DNA from: Lutimaribacter_A marinistellae
GTDB lineage: Bacteria > Pseudomonadota > Alphaproteobacteria > Rhodobacterales > Rhodobacteraceae
Reading direction: 5' to 3'
Assembly (NCBI RefSeq): GCF_042648365.1
Contig: NZ_JBHRXI010000001.1
Coordinates: 594,149 to 658,148 of the forward strand
DNA: 64,000 nt
Made by a program: the position numbers and the translations under genes
The notes under the pieces: generated by a model
Databases searched by the model: none
Told to the model about the DNA's origin: nothing
What the model saw: only the letters and a program-made list of their open reading frames with translations
Shown here: positions 17,105 to 25,249 of the stretch, piece by piece
Numbering within the stretch: the stretch's first letter is position 1
How the letters are laid out: each line of letters begins with the position of its first letter

Positions 17105-19188
17105 GCGGCGACGACCCCGACCAGAGAGGGGCGCGCCTCCAACCCGATTTCCTCGAAGGACAGGACCGGGTTCGCGATCCCCCGCGCCCGCAGGATGGTG
17201 CGCAGGAATCGCCTGCGCCGCGTGGAGGTGACCATCGCCGGGTTAAGCCCCTGTTCGGCCGATTGGCTCAGCCGCTGCGCCACACCGTCCGCCAACCGGT
17301 TGAACAGGTCCGGCGGCAGGGCCACGTCCAACCCGCCCGGCGCACCCTCGATCTGGTAGGCGGCAAAGGTGTCTTCCCACTCGGGGGCAAGCTGCACGAG
17401 AGGAATGGTTCCGTCCTCGCGCTTGAGGTCGGCGACGAGCTGGAAGCCCAACCGCTGCCGCACCTGCTCGCAGATCGATTCCGGCTGGGTGGTGAACAGC
17501 CGCGCCTCGGCAATCGTCTCAAGGATCAGCGGCATGTTGCGGATCGACACCCGTTCGTCCAGCAGCAGCCGCAGAACCGCGTGCAGCGTGTCGATCGGCA
17601 CCTTGTCGGGGATCAGTTCGTCCAGCAGCTTGCGATTGGCCTCGGCGCGGACCGGGTCGCTCAACCGCGTCATCTCGCTCAACAGGCGCCGCAGCGATTT
17701 CAGCGTCAACAGGCGCGAGAAGTTCTGCTTGATCACCTCCAGCAGGTGCGTGGCCAGGATTTCAGGCGGCGAAACGATGGTCGCCCCCGACAGCGCGGCG
17801 GTCTCCTGGTCCCTGGGCAGGATCCAGCGGGCCGGCGCGCCATAGACAGGCTCCGTCACGTCGGTGCCCTCGGGCAGAAGGTCGGGCGCGTCGGTCATGA
17901 GGGCAAGCACGAGGTCGGGATGCAGCACACCGCGCACCTGCTCCACGCCATGCACCTTGATGACATAGGTTCCGCTTGGCAGCTCGGCGCTGTCGGTCAG
18001 CCGGATCTCGGGCAGGATCAGTCCATAGGCCGAGGCGACATGCGTCCGCATGTTCGCGATCCGCGCGTCCAGCCCCGTTCCGGGATCCAGCGCCATGCCG
18101 ACAAGATCTGGCGCGAATTCAAGGTGCACGTCATCGAGGTCGAGAATGTCGCCTATGGCCTGTTTCGGGGGGGCGGACTGGTCCTGCTCGGGCTCGATCC
18201 GCCGCTCGGCCTCCTCCTTCTGCTTGCGGTGCATCACCCAGGCCGCGCCGCCCAGCACCCCGCCGCCGAGGATGAAGGGCAGAAAGGGCAGGCCCGGCAC
18301 CAGCGCAAACAGCGCCATCAGCCCTGCAACCGTTGCCAGAGCCGCCGGGTGCCGCCCCAGTTGCGAGAAGAGCGCATCATCCGTGGCCCCGGTCGTACCG
18401 CCCCGCGCCAGCAGCAGCGCCGACGCGATCGAGATGATGACGGCGGGGATCTGGCTGACCAGCCCGTCGCCCACCGTCAGGATCGCATAGGTCTCGAACG
18501 CGGCGCCCATTGGCATTCCGTGCACGATAACGCCCATCACCAGGCCCATCACGAGGTTCAGCAGCGTGATCAGCAACCCCGCAACTGCGTCGCCCTTGAC
18601 GAATTTCGAGGCCCCGTCGAGCGATCCGAAAAAGGTCGTCTCCTGCTGTTCGCGTTCCCGTCGTTCGCGGGCCTCCTGGTGGTCGATGGCCCCGGCGGAC
18701 ATGTCGCTGTCGATGGCCAACTGCTTGCCCGGCATCCCGTCCAGCGCAAAGCGCGCGCCCACTTCGGCCATCCGGGCCGCGCCCTTGGTGATGACCATGA
18801 AATTCACGATCAGCAACACGCCAAAGACCACCAGCCCCAGAAAGATCGAGCCGCCCATCACGAATTGCGCGAACCCTTCGATCACGTCCCCGGCGGCATT
18901 GGGCCCGGTATGCCCCTGCCCGATGATCAGCTTGGTCGAAGAGACGTTGAGCGACAGCCGCAGCATCAGCGAGGCCAACAGGATCGTCGGGAAGGCCGAG
19001 AAATCCAGCGGCCGCTCGATGAACAGCGTCAGGGTAAAGATCAGGATGGCGAGCGCGAAAGAGGCCGCCAGTCCGATATCCAGCACCCAGGCGGGCATCG
19101 GCAGGATCATCATGACGATGATCGCCATCAGCGCCAGTGCCAGCAGAACGGTCGGAGAGAACAGCGCCCGGGCGTCGATTTTCGGCAT
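17101..19188 (-). CDS. flhA: Flagellar export apparatus protein FlhA
   Basis: A 695-residue protein. The N-terminal half has about eight membrane helices and the FHIPEP-family signature RMAEVGARFALDGMPGKQLA followed by IDSDMSAGAI. The C-terminal cytoplasmic half is the docking platform for chaperone-substrate complexes (KVHGVEQVRGVLHPDLVLAL; FSRLLTLKSLRRLLSEMTRL). ATG 19188 is chosen from the usual MPKIDARALFSP start; the frame is open to 19278 but that region belongs to the upstream gene. A GTG two codons earlier is possible. The large opposite-strand frame across this gene is a shadow. Confidence 0.97.
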   Translation of the reverse strand: MPKIDARALFSPTVLLALALMAIIVMMILPMPAWVLDIGLAASFALAILIFTLTLFIERPLDFSAFPTILLASLMLRLSLNVSSTKLIIGQGHTGPNAAGDVIEGFAQFVMGGSIFLGLVVFGVLLIVNFMVITKGAARMAEVGARFALDGMPGKQLAIDSDMSAGAIDHQEARERREREQQETTFFGSLDGASKFVKGDAVAGLLITLLNLVMGLVMGVIVHGMPMGAAFETYAILTVGDGLVSQIPAVIISIASALLLARGGTTGATDDALFSQLGRHPAALATVAGLMALFALVPGLPFLPFILGGGVLGGAAWVMHRKQKEEAERRIEPEQDQSAPPKQAIGDILDLDDVHLEFAPDLVGMALDPGTGLDARIANMRTHVASAYGLILPEIRLTDSAELPSGTYVIKVHGVEQVRGVLHPDLVLALMTDAPDLLPEGTDVTEPVYGAPARWILPRDQETAALSGATIVSPPEILATHLLEVIKQNFSRLLTLKSLRRLLSEMTRLSDPVRAEANRKLLDELIPDKVPIDTLHAVLRLLLDERVSIRNMPLILETIAEARLFTTQPESICEQVRQRLGFQLVADLKREDGTIPLVQLAPEWEDTFAAYQIEGAPGGLDVALPPDLFNRLADGVAQRLSQSAEQGLNPAMVTSTRRRRFLRTILRARGIANPVLSFEEIGLEARPSLVGVVAA

Positions 19189-19198
19189 TCCCACGCCC

Positions 19199-19888
19199 TT
19201 AGAACCGGATGAAGGGCGTAACCGCACCCGAGACCGGCACCAGCGAACCCAGTCGCGGCGCATCCGCCACGGGCTCACGCGCGACGGTCAAAGGTGCGGG
19301 CGCGGATCGGGCCGGGGCGGGTCGCGACGTGCCGACATCGGCGCGCACCCGGTCGAACTTGGCCCGGTAGATCCGCGCATAGGATTCGGTGCGCGAATGA
19401 TACGCCCCCGCCGCCGCACTCCACGACCCCAGTTCCCCATGCAGCCGCGCCAGGAACCGCGCGGCGTAATCGGCATTCGCATCGGGGTCGAACATCGCGT
19501 CGATCGAACGGAACCCCTCGGAATGCCAGCGATAGTTGATCTGGAAACAGCCGACATCGAAACTGCGCGCGCCGCCCTTGAAGATGCGAAAGACAAAGGC
19601 CTGCGCCGCGTCCCTGCTTGCGAACCAATGCCCCTCGCCATCGTGATTGACCGTCCAGGGCCAGGGCATCAACTCGCCGCCCTTGCTGCGCCCGGTCTCG
19701 ACCCGCGTGATGGCCATCATAACATCCAGCGGCACGCCATGACGCTCGGCCGCCACGCGCGCCGCCCGGTCGCAGCGCTGCGCGACGCGTGGTTCCACCG
19801 CCGCGGCCAGCGGACCCGCAAGGGCGCAGCCCATCACCCACAGGACAAGACCCCGCCACACAGGCGGGAGGAGACGTGTCGCTGGCAT
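19199..19888 (-). CDS. Flagellum-associated lytic transglycosylase, SltF-like
   Basis: A 229-residue exported protein. A signal peptide (VLWVMGCALAGPLAAA) precedes an SLT domain with the catalytic glutamate in AITRVETGRS (about residue 64), plus SFDVGCFQINYRWH and WSAAAGAYHSRT. It should cleave peptidoglycan glycan strands to let the rod through. Alphaproteobacteria lack the muramidase domain of FlgJ and use a separate enzyme such as SltF of Rhodobacter sphaeroides; the position directly upstream of flhA supports the same role here. The C-terminal 50 residues are proline/alanine-rich and could bind a rod protein. A gap of 10 bases separates it from flhA. Confidence 0.82.
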   Translation of the reverse strand: MPATRLLPPVWRGLVLWVMGCALAGPLAAAVEPRVAQRCDRAARVAAERHGVPLDVMMAITRVETGRSKGGELMPWPWTVNHDGEGHWFASRDAAQAFVFRIFKGGARSFDVGCFQINYRWHSEGFRSIDAMFDPDANADYAARFLARLHGELGSWSAAAGAYHSRTESYARIYRAKFDRVRADVGTSRPAPARSAPAPLTVAREPVADAPRLGSLVPVSGAVTPFIRF

Positions 19889-19950
19889 TCTGCCGCTCCC
19901 CGGAATCGTTCGCTCCCGGGCACGCTAGCGGCGCGCAGGTTTACAGGAGG

Positions 19951-21045
19951 TTAGCCGCGCTTGTAGTTCTGCGTGACGAAAGGCAGCGCCACGACCTCGG
20001 CCGGGTTGACCTTGCCCCGGATCATCAGGTCCAGCTTGGTGCCCGGTTCGGCATGCTCCGCCGCCACGTATCCCATGGCGACCGGTGCGCCCACCGTCGG
20101 CCCGAACCCGCCCGAGGTGATCGTGCCGACCGGCGCATCGCCAACGCGGATCTCGACACCCTGTCGCGCCGGGGCACGGCCTTCGGGCTTGATGCCTACC
20201 AGGCGCCGCGCCGGACCCTCGGCCAGTTCACGCCCGATCCGTTCGGCCCCCGGATAGCCGCCCTCTTCGCGGCGACGTTTCTGGATTGCCCAGGTCAGCC
20301 CCGCCTCGATGGGAGAGGTCGTGCGGTCGATGTCGTTACCATAAAGGCACAGCCCCGCCTCCAGCCGCAGCGAATCGCGCGCACCCAGCCCGGCAGGCGC
20401 GCAGTCGTCATGCGCCAGCAAGCGCCGCGCCAGCCCCTCGGCCTCGTTCGCCGGAACCGAAATCTCGAATCCATCTTCCCCGGTATAGCCCAGCCGCGAT
20501 ACGCGGCAGGTGACGCCGCCGGTCTCGGCCACCATCGTCTCCATGAAATTCAGCTCGCGCACCGCCGGACACAGCTCTGCCAGAACCGCCTCGGCCGCCG
20601 GTCCCTGCAGGGCGATCAGCGCCTGATCCGTCAGTTCGATCACCTCGACGCCCTTCAGGCTCGCGCGCATGTGCGGGATGTCCTGGTCCCGCAGCGCCGC
20701 GTTGACCACGACATAGAGGTGATCCCCCGCGTTCGACAAGATCAGGTCATCGAGGATCCCGCCCGTCTCGTCGGTGAAAAAGGAATAGCGCGCCTTGCCC
20801 TCCTTGAGCGTGGTAAAGGCCTGCGGGCACAGCCGCTCCATCCCTTCGGCGGCGCCGTCGCCTTGTAGCACGACCTGCCCCATGTGCGACACGTCGAACA
20901 GCGCGGCCTTTTCGCGGCATTGCTTGTGCTCGGCCATGATCCCCGCCGGGTATTGCACCGGCATCTCCCACCCCGCAAAGCCCACCATCTTGCCGCCAAG
21001 TTCGACATGCAGGTCATGCAGGGGGGTGCGTTTGAGGTCGCTCAT
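19951..21045 (-). CDS. gcvT: Glycine cleavage system T protein (aminomethyltransferase)
   Basis: A 364-residue enzyme from ATG 21045 (MSDLKRTPLHDLHVELGGKM). Family motifs are MVGFAGWEMPVQYPAGIMAE, the catalytic-aspartate region LGYTGEDGFEISVP, and RDSLRLEAGLCLYGNDID. It transfers the aminomethyl carbon of glycine to tetrahydrofolate and releases ammonia. gcvH and gcvP are not adjacent: the next gene downstream is the flagellar lytic transglycosylase. The first 50 codons of the longer open frame (to 21195) look like non-coding translation. A small inverted repeat lies 49 bases upstream; no glycine riboswitch was recognised. Confidence 0.93.
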   Translation of the reverse strand: MSDLKRTPLHDLHVELGGKMVGFAGWEMPVQYPAGIMAEHKQCREKAALFDVSHMGQVVLQGDGAAEGMERLCPQAFTTLKEGKARYSFFTDETGGILDDLILSNAGDHLYVVVNAALRDQDIPHMRASLKGVEVIELTDQALIALQGPAAEAVLAELCPAVRELNFMETMVAETGGVTCRVSRLGYTGEDGFEISVPANEAEGLARRLLAHDDCAPAGLGARDSLRLEAGLCLYGNDIDRTTSPIEAGLTWAIQKRRREEGGYPGAERIGRELAEGPARRLVGIKPEGRAPARQGVEIRVGDAPVGTITSGGFGPTVGAPVAMGYVAAEHAEPGTKLDLMIRGKVNPAEVVALPFVTQNYKRG

Positions 21046-21093
21046 GATCAGGGCCTTTCCAAAAGGTGTTTCGCGGTCGCCTTGTTTCCTATA

Positions 21094-21104
21094 GTGGAAT
21101 CCAC
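21094..21104. promoter_or_regulatory. Small inverted repeat upstream of gcvT
   Basis: GTGGA-A-TCCAC, perfect arms of five bases around one base, about 49 bases upstream of the gcvT start in the 193-base gap shared with the divergent phosphatase gene. It could be a repressor half-site pair or chance. Nothing else in the gap stands out. Confidence 0.25.
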
Positions 21105-21238
21105 CACGTTCAAACCGTTTTTCCGGGCCAACTGCTGCGACGGTCCTGCGCGCAAATGGCCGCAGAGACCTTGTTTCGGCTTTCGCGCTGGCCAAAACTG
21201 GCGCAATCCGGTTACGCGCGATGCAAGGTCTGGCTGCG

Positions 21239-22012
21239 ATGGTCCCGCCCCTTTCACTTCTGGTCTTTTCCGATCTCGACGGGACGCTTCTCGATCACCG
21301 CGATTACAGCTGGGACGCGGCCCGGCCCGGTCTCGATGCGCTCAGGCAGATGGGCGCGGGCCTCGTGCTGGCAAGCAGCAAGACCGCGGCCGAGATTGCC
21401 CCGCTCAGGGCCGCAATGGGCGCCTCCGACTGGCCCGCCATCGTGGAAAACGGTGCGGGTATTCTCTGGCCCGGCGATGCCGCCGGAAACGACCGGGACC
21501 AGTATGACCGCCTGCGCGCCGTGCTGCACGATGCGCCAAGGGAGTTCACCGGTTTCGGCGACATGACCGCGGAACAGATTTCCCGGCACACCGGCCTGCC
21601 GGTCGAGGCCGCCACACGCGCCGCCAATCGTCAGTTCAGCGAACCGGGGCTCTGGACGGGCAGCGAGGCCGATCTCGACGCCTTTCTGAACGCTATCGCG
21701 CGACAAGGCATCCACGCGCGCCGTGGCGGGCGGTTCCTCACGCTGTCCTTCGGGCGAACCAAGGCCGACGCCATGGCCGAGGTCACCGCCCGCCTGCGCC
21801 CGGCCCGCACCATCGCGCTTGGCGATGCGCCCAACGATGTCGAGATGATCGAGGCCGCCGATCGCGGCGTCATCATCCGCAACCCCGATGCCCCGCCCAT
21901 ACCCCCCTTGCCGGGCGAGGCACAGGGAACCATCCACAGGACGACGCGTTCCGGCCCCGCGGGCTGGTCCGACGCGATCACCCGCCTGGTAGACGAGATT
22001 TCACGACATTAA
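21239..22012 (+). CDS. HAD phosphatase, mannosyl/glucosyl-3-phosphoglycerate phosphatase family
   Basis: A 257-residue HAD-IIB phosphatase. Motif I is FSDLDGTLLD at residues 10-19, the ASSKTAAEI run is characteristic of the MpgP/YedP family, and motif IV is IALGDAPNDVEMIEAAD. It should remove the phosphate from a hexosyl-3-phosphoglycerate. The next gene (12 bases downstream, same strand) is a glucosyl-3-phosphoglycerate synthase, so the natural substrate is probably glucosyl-3-phosphoglycerate, giving glucosylglycerate. ATG 21239 places motif I at the expected distance from the start and has AAGG upstream; ATG 21221 is the alternative. Confidence 0.8.
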   Translation: MVPPLSLLVFSDLDGTLLDHRDYSWDAARPGLDALRQMGAGLVLASSKTAAEIAPLRAAMGASDWPAIVENGAGILWPGDAAGNDRDQYDRLRAVLHDAPREFTGFGDMTAEQISRHTGLPVEAATRAANRQFSEPGLWTGSEADLDAFLNAIARQGIHARRGGRFLTLSFGRTKADAMAEVTARLRPARTIALGDAPNDVEMIEAADRGVIIRNPDAPPIPPLPGEAQGTIHRTTRSGPAGWSDAITRLVDEISRH

Positions 22013-22024
22013 GGACGAGGCGCC

Positions 22025-23260
22025 ATGGCCGATTTTCAGCAGAACGGTAACATCACCACCTTGCACAACCTGCGGTGCCGCCGGCCCGAACACCTCACGC
22101 ACGAGATCGCGGTGATGGCCGAGACCCGCAAGATCACGCTGATCCTGCCCAGCCTCTATTCCGAACTCGAAGGCCCCGCGCTGCCCGGCATCCTCGACGA
22201 GCTGTCCAAGGTCTCCTACCTCCACCGCATCATCATCGGACTCGACCAGGCCGACGAGGCGCAATACCGCCATGCCCGCGCGTTCTTCTCTCGCCTGCCG
22301 CAGGATCACGTGGTGGTCTGGAACGACAGCCCGCGCCTGACGGCCCTGCAATCGCGCCTTGCCGATCTGGGCCTCGGCCCGGTGGAGCCGGGCAAGGGCA
22401 AGAACGTCTGGTCCTGCATCGGCTACATGCTCGCGCGCGCCGATTCCTCGATCATGGCGATCCACGATTGCGACATCCTCACCTACCGGCGCGAGATGCT
22501 CGACCGGCTGGTCTACCCGGTGGTCAACCCGTCCTTCCCCTACCAGATGGCCAAGGGCTTCTACCCCCGCGTCGGCCCCGACAAGCTCAACGGCCGCGTC
22601 ACGCGCCTGCTGGTCAGCCCACTGCTGATCGCGCTGAAAAAGGTGATCGGCGACCGCGACTACATCGATTACCTGCGCAGCTTCCGCTACCCGCTCTCGG
22701 GCGAATTCGCCATGCGCACACCGGTGCTCGCCGATCTCCGTATCCCGTCCGACTGGGGGCTTGAAATCGGCGTGCTGTCCGAGGCGTGGCGCAACCTCGC
22801 GCCGAAATCGGTCTGCCAGGTCGAAATCGCAGACAATTACGACCACAAGCATCAGGATCTCTCGCCCGAGGATGCCAGCCGCGGCCTCAGCCGCATGTCG
22901 ACCGACATCTGCAAGGCGATCTTCCGCAAGCTTGCCGCCGATGGCACGGTCTTCACGCCCAACACGTTCCGCACGCTCAAAGCCACCTATTACCGCTCGG
23001 CTCTGGACCTGCTCGAAGGGTACTACTCGGATGCGCGAATGAACGGGCTCAGCCTCGACCGCCACAAGGAAGAGAAATCCATCGAACTGTTCGCCGAGAA
23101 CCTGATCCGCGCGGGCCAGATCTTTCTCGACAAGCCGAACGAAACGCCCTTCATCCCTACGTGGAACCGGGTACACGCGGCCGATCCGCAATTCCTCGGG
23201 GACATGGTCGAGGCCGTCGCCGCCGATCTGGACGAATTCACGCCTGCGGGTAATTCGTGA
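22025..23260 (+). CDS. gpgS: Glucosyl-3-phosphoglycerate synthase (GT81-type)
   Basis: A 411-residue GT-A glycosyltransferase. It has the early ITLILPSLYSELEGPALPGI segment, the metal-binding D-x-D in AIHDCDILTYRREM and the acceptor-site region DWGLEIGVLSEAW. GpgS joins glucose from a nucleotide sugar to 3-phosphoglycerate, the first step to the compatible solute glucosylglycerate. AAGGACGAG upstream is the ribosome site. The gene follows its likely phosphatase partner and converges on a glycoside phosphorylase that could break the product down; the two reading frames overlap by 23 bases at their 3' ends. A mannosyl-3-phosphoglycerate synthase is the main alternative. Confidence 0.78.
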   Translation: MADFQQNGNITTLHNLRCRRPEHLTHEIAVMAETRKITLILPSLYSELEGPALPGILDELSKVSYLHRIIIGLDQADEAQYRHARAFFSRLPQDHVVVWNDSPRLTALQSRLADLGLGPVEPGKGKNVWSCIGYMLARADSSIMAIHDCDILTYRREMLDRLVYPVVNPSFPYQMAKGFYPRVGPDKLNGRVTRLLVSPLLIALKKVIGDRDYIDYLRSFRYPLSGEFAMRTPVLADLRIPSDWGLEIGVLSEAWRNLAPKSVCQVEIADNYDHKHQDLSPEDASRGLSRMSTDICKAIFRKLAADGTVFTPNTFRTLKATYYRSALDLLEGYYSDARMNGLSLDRHKEEKSIELFAENLIRAGQIFLDKPNETPFIPTWNRVHAADPQFLGDMVEAVAADLDEFTPAGNS

Positions 23261-24989
23261 TCCACCGACACTGGTAAGGCGCAAAGGCGATCTCCCCGCC
23301 CGCGCGCCCGACCACCTCGCCGGTCAGGGCATCGACCCATGTTTCGCCATCGATCAGGTTCACATCCATCGGATTGATCCGCACCGGCTCAGCCGAGACG
23401 TTGTGAATCGCGAAAATCGACTGGCTGCGGTCCAGGCTCTGCCGCCAGACACCGAACAGCCGATGATCCAGGTGCAGGGTGAATTGCGTCGCGTTGGGGT
23501 GGAACCCCGGCTGGCGCGCACGCAGCCGCAGACGCCGCGACATTTCCGACAGGACCCGCGCCTGGTCGGACCCGGGATCGGCCAGCCGCGCCAGCAGGTC
23601 CGGATAATACCAGTGATGCCTGTTGATCGCCCGGTTCATGCCGCGACGGCTGACCGCTTCGTGATCGTTCGGCGTGGCCAGCATCGAATGGATGTAAAAG
23701 GCCGGGATCCCCTCCAGCGACATCACGATGGTCTGCGAGCAGATGAACCGCGCCAGGTGGAATTGGTCCTCTCCGGCAAAGGTCGCGCGCATCGCTTCGA
23801 AATAGCCGCAATTGATCTCGTAAGGCGCCTCGCCGCCGCCGGGCAGCGCGCGCATCGACACCAGCCCGCCCTGCGCGCGCACCGTCTCGATCATCTTCGC
23901 GATCTCGCCCTCGGGCAACAGCCCCTCGACCGGGCGCATCCCGATCCCGTCGTGACTGGCGCTGAAATTCAGATAGGCACAGCCCAGCTGTGCAGGCGGC
24001 ATCGCCGATTGCCAGCGATGCAGGTACTCGGCCGTGCCCGACTGCATCGCATGCAGGATCAGCGGCGGCAGCGGAAAATTGTAGACGGCATGCGCCTCGT
24101 TCCGGTTGCCGAAATAGCTCAGGTTTTCGGCCCGCGGCACATTCGTTTCGGTCAGCAGAACGACGGTCTCGGTCGTGTAATCCGCCAGCAGCCGCAGCAG
24201 CTGTACGATGGCATGGGTCTGCGGCAGGTGGATGCAGGTCGTGCCGACCTCCTTCCAGATAAAGGCCACGGCATCCAGCCGCAGGATCCGCACGCCCTTG
24301 TCGATATGCAGCCGGATGATGCGCAGCATCTCCAGCAGAACCTCGGGGTTGCTGAAATCGAGGTCCACCTGGTCATGGCTGAACGTGCACCATACATGCC
24401 GCTCGCCGTATTTCGTCTCGACCTTGCGCAGCAGCGGCGTGGTCCGTGGCCGGACGACCGCACTCAGGTCATCCGATGGCAGCGCCTCGAAAAAGAAGCG
24501 GTCATGCGGCGCGCGTCCCTGAAGGTAGTTGTTGAACCACGTCCCCTGGCTCGACACGTGGTTCAGCACGAGGTCCGACATCAGGTGGAACCGCTCGGCG
24601 ATCCGGCCGATATCCTCCCAGTCGCCCAGCTGCCCGTTGACGGTGTAGTAATCCGTCACCGCGAACCCGTCATCCGACGTGTAGGGAAAGAAGGGCAGGA
24701 TATGCACCCCGTTCACCACGCCCTGCAGATGCCGCGCCAGAAAATCGTGCAGCACGTCCAGCGGCTTGTGCACCTTGTCCTCGATCGAGTTGCCATAGGT
24801 GATAAGGACGCTGTCCTTTTCTGACCACAGCCTGTTGCCGGGCCGCCGCCCCTGCTTGCGCCGGTGCGTTCCTTCCGGCCAGAAGGCCGCGATGATCTGC
24901 GCCGCCAGATGCTGGGCGTCGTGGTCGGGATAGATATGGCCCAACAGGTCGGACAGCCGCCGCGAGAAACTGGGGTTGAGCGTGGTCAC
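23238..24989 (-). CDS. GH13_18 glycoside phosphorylase, probably glucosylglycerate phosphorylase
   Basis: A 583-residue enzyme of the sucrose phosphorylase subfamily. The (beta/alpha)8 landmarks are HILPFFPYTSDDGFAVTDYY, the nucleophile aspartate in RILRLDAVAFIWKE, the acid/base glutamate in VVLLTETNVP, and the stabilising aspartate in NFSASHDGIG. Characterised relatives with this length include sucrose phosphorylase and glucosylglycerate phosphorylase (Meiothermus; E. coli YcjM). Next to gpgS and its phosphatase, glucosylglycerate is the likely substrate, yielding glucose 1-phosphate and glycerate; the specificity is inferred. The start is GTG 24989, with AAGGA eight bases upstream and a TTGACA promoter candidate behind it. 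Confidence 0.78.
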   Translation of the reverse strand: MTTLNPSFSRRLSDLLGHIYPDHDAQHLAAQIIAAFWPEGTHRRKQGRRPGNRLWSEKDSVLITYGNSIEDKVHKPLDVLHDFLARHLQGVVNGVHILPFFPYTSDDGFAVTDYYTVNGQLGDWEDIGRIAERFHLMSDLVLNHVSSQGTWFNNYLQGRAPHDRFFFEALPSDDLSAVVRPRTTPLLRKVETKYGERHVWCTFSHDQVDLDFSNPEVLLEMLRIIRLHIDKGVRILRLDAVAFIWKEVGTTCIHLPQTHAIVQLLRLLADYTTETVVLLTETNVPRAENLSYFGNRNEAHAVYNFPLPPLILHAMQSGTAEYLHRWQSAMPPAQLGCAYLNFSASHDGIGMRPVEGLLPEGEIAKMIETVRAQGGLVSMRALPGGGEAPYEINCGYFEAMRATFAGEDQFHLARFICSQTIVMSLEGIPAFYIHSMLATPNDHEAVSRRGMNRAINRHHWYYPDLLARLADPGSDQARVLSEMSRRLRLRARQPGFHPNATQFTLHLDHRLFGVWRQSLDRSQSIFAIHNVSAEPVRINPMDVNLIDGETWVDALTGEVVGRAGGEIAFAPYQCRWITNYPQA

Positions 24990-25015
24990 GTCTTCGGTCC
25001 TTGGGTCATTGCGCG

Positions 25016-25044
25016 ATGCTTGAACAGCCCGGCGCGCCTGTCAA
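25016..25044 (-). promoter_or_regulatory. Candidate promoter of the glycoside phosphorylase gene
   Basis: On the minus strand a perfect -35 TTGACA (25044-25039) is followed after 17 bases by AAGCAT (25021-25016), a weak -10. Transcription would begin about 20 bases before the GTG start at 24989. Spacing is ideal but the -10 matches at only three of six positions, which would suit an activated promoter. Confidence 0.4.
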
Positions 25045-25117
25045 CCGCACCTCGCAACCCTGCGCGGACAGAGCTTGCCACGACCCGCACGGTTGAAAGG
25101 AAAAGGTAAATTTTGTG

Positions 25118-25135
25118 CAAACCCGCACGGGTTTG
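25118..25135. promoter_or_regulatory. 18-base perfect palindrome, possible operator
   Basis: CAAACCCG-CA-CGGGTTTG: eight-base perfect arms around two bases, about 130 bases upstream of the phosphorylase start and 74 bases ahead of its promoter candidate. A degenerate second copy sharing ACCCGCACGG is at 25083-25092. There is no T-run on either side, so a terminator is unlikely. The form resembles operators of LacI-type sugar regulators; that is inference. Confidence 0.45.
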
Positions 25136-25192
25136 AGCGCCCGAACGGCCCTTGCCGGTCACGTCACGTGAATGGCGCGGGGCGCGACACTT

Positions 25193-25239
25193 GTACAAAA
25201 GGGTCAATCCGGTCCTGGAAGGACGTACAAAACGGTCAA
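25193..25239. repeat. Pair of 15-base direct repeats 32 bases apart
   Basis: GTACAAAAGGGTCAA at 25193-25207 and GTACAAAACGGTCAA at 25225-25239 differ at one base. Their starts are 32 bases apart, close to three helical turns, so a protein could bind both on one face. They lie between the pbpC stop and the palindrome upstream of the phosphorylase gene. Function unknown. Confidence 0.6.
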
Positions 25240-25249
25240 AACGATCCGT

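Noticed and set aside
17263..19212. Very long open frame opposite flhA (about 650 codons)
   Set aside because: Histidine-, arginine- and glutamine-rich translation with no motif, lying exactly antisense to a clear flhA. It is a by-product of GC-rich codon use. The same applies to long frames opposite fliI (8885-10111), flgF/flgG (11418-13043), the phosphorylase (23403-24824) and pbpC (25172-27331).
19915..19950. CtrA-like box upstream of the lytic transglycosylase
   Set aside because: TTA half sites are present but spaced 10 rather than 11 bases apart, and the right half is part of the gcvT stop codon.
21046..21238. Glycine riboswitch upstream of gcvT
   Set aside because: The expected conserved GGAGAG...GGCGAAGG-type aptamer core was not found on the gcvT strand; only a small inverted repeat is present.
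25118..25135. Terminator between pbpC and the phosphorylase gene
   Set aside because: The palindrome is strong but neither strand has a T-run after the stem, and it lies over 100 bases from the pbpC stop; an operator is more likely.
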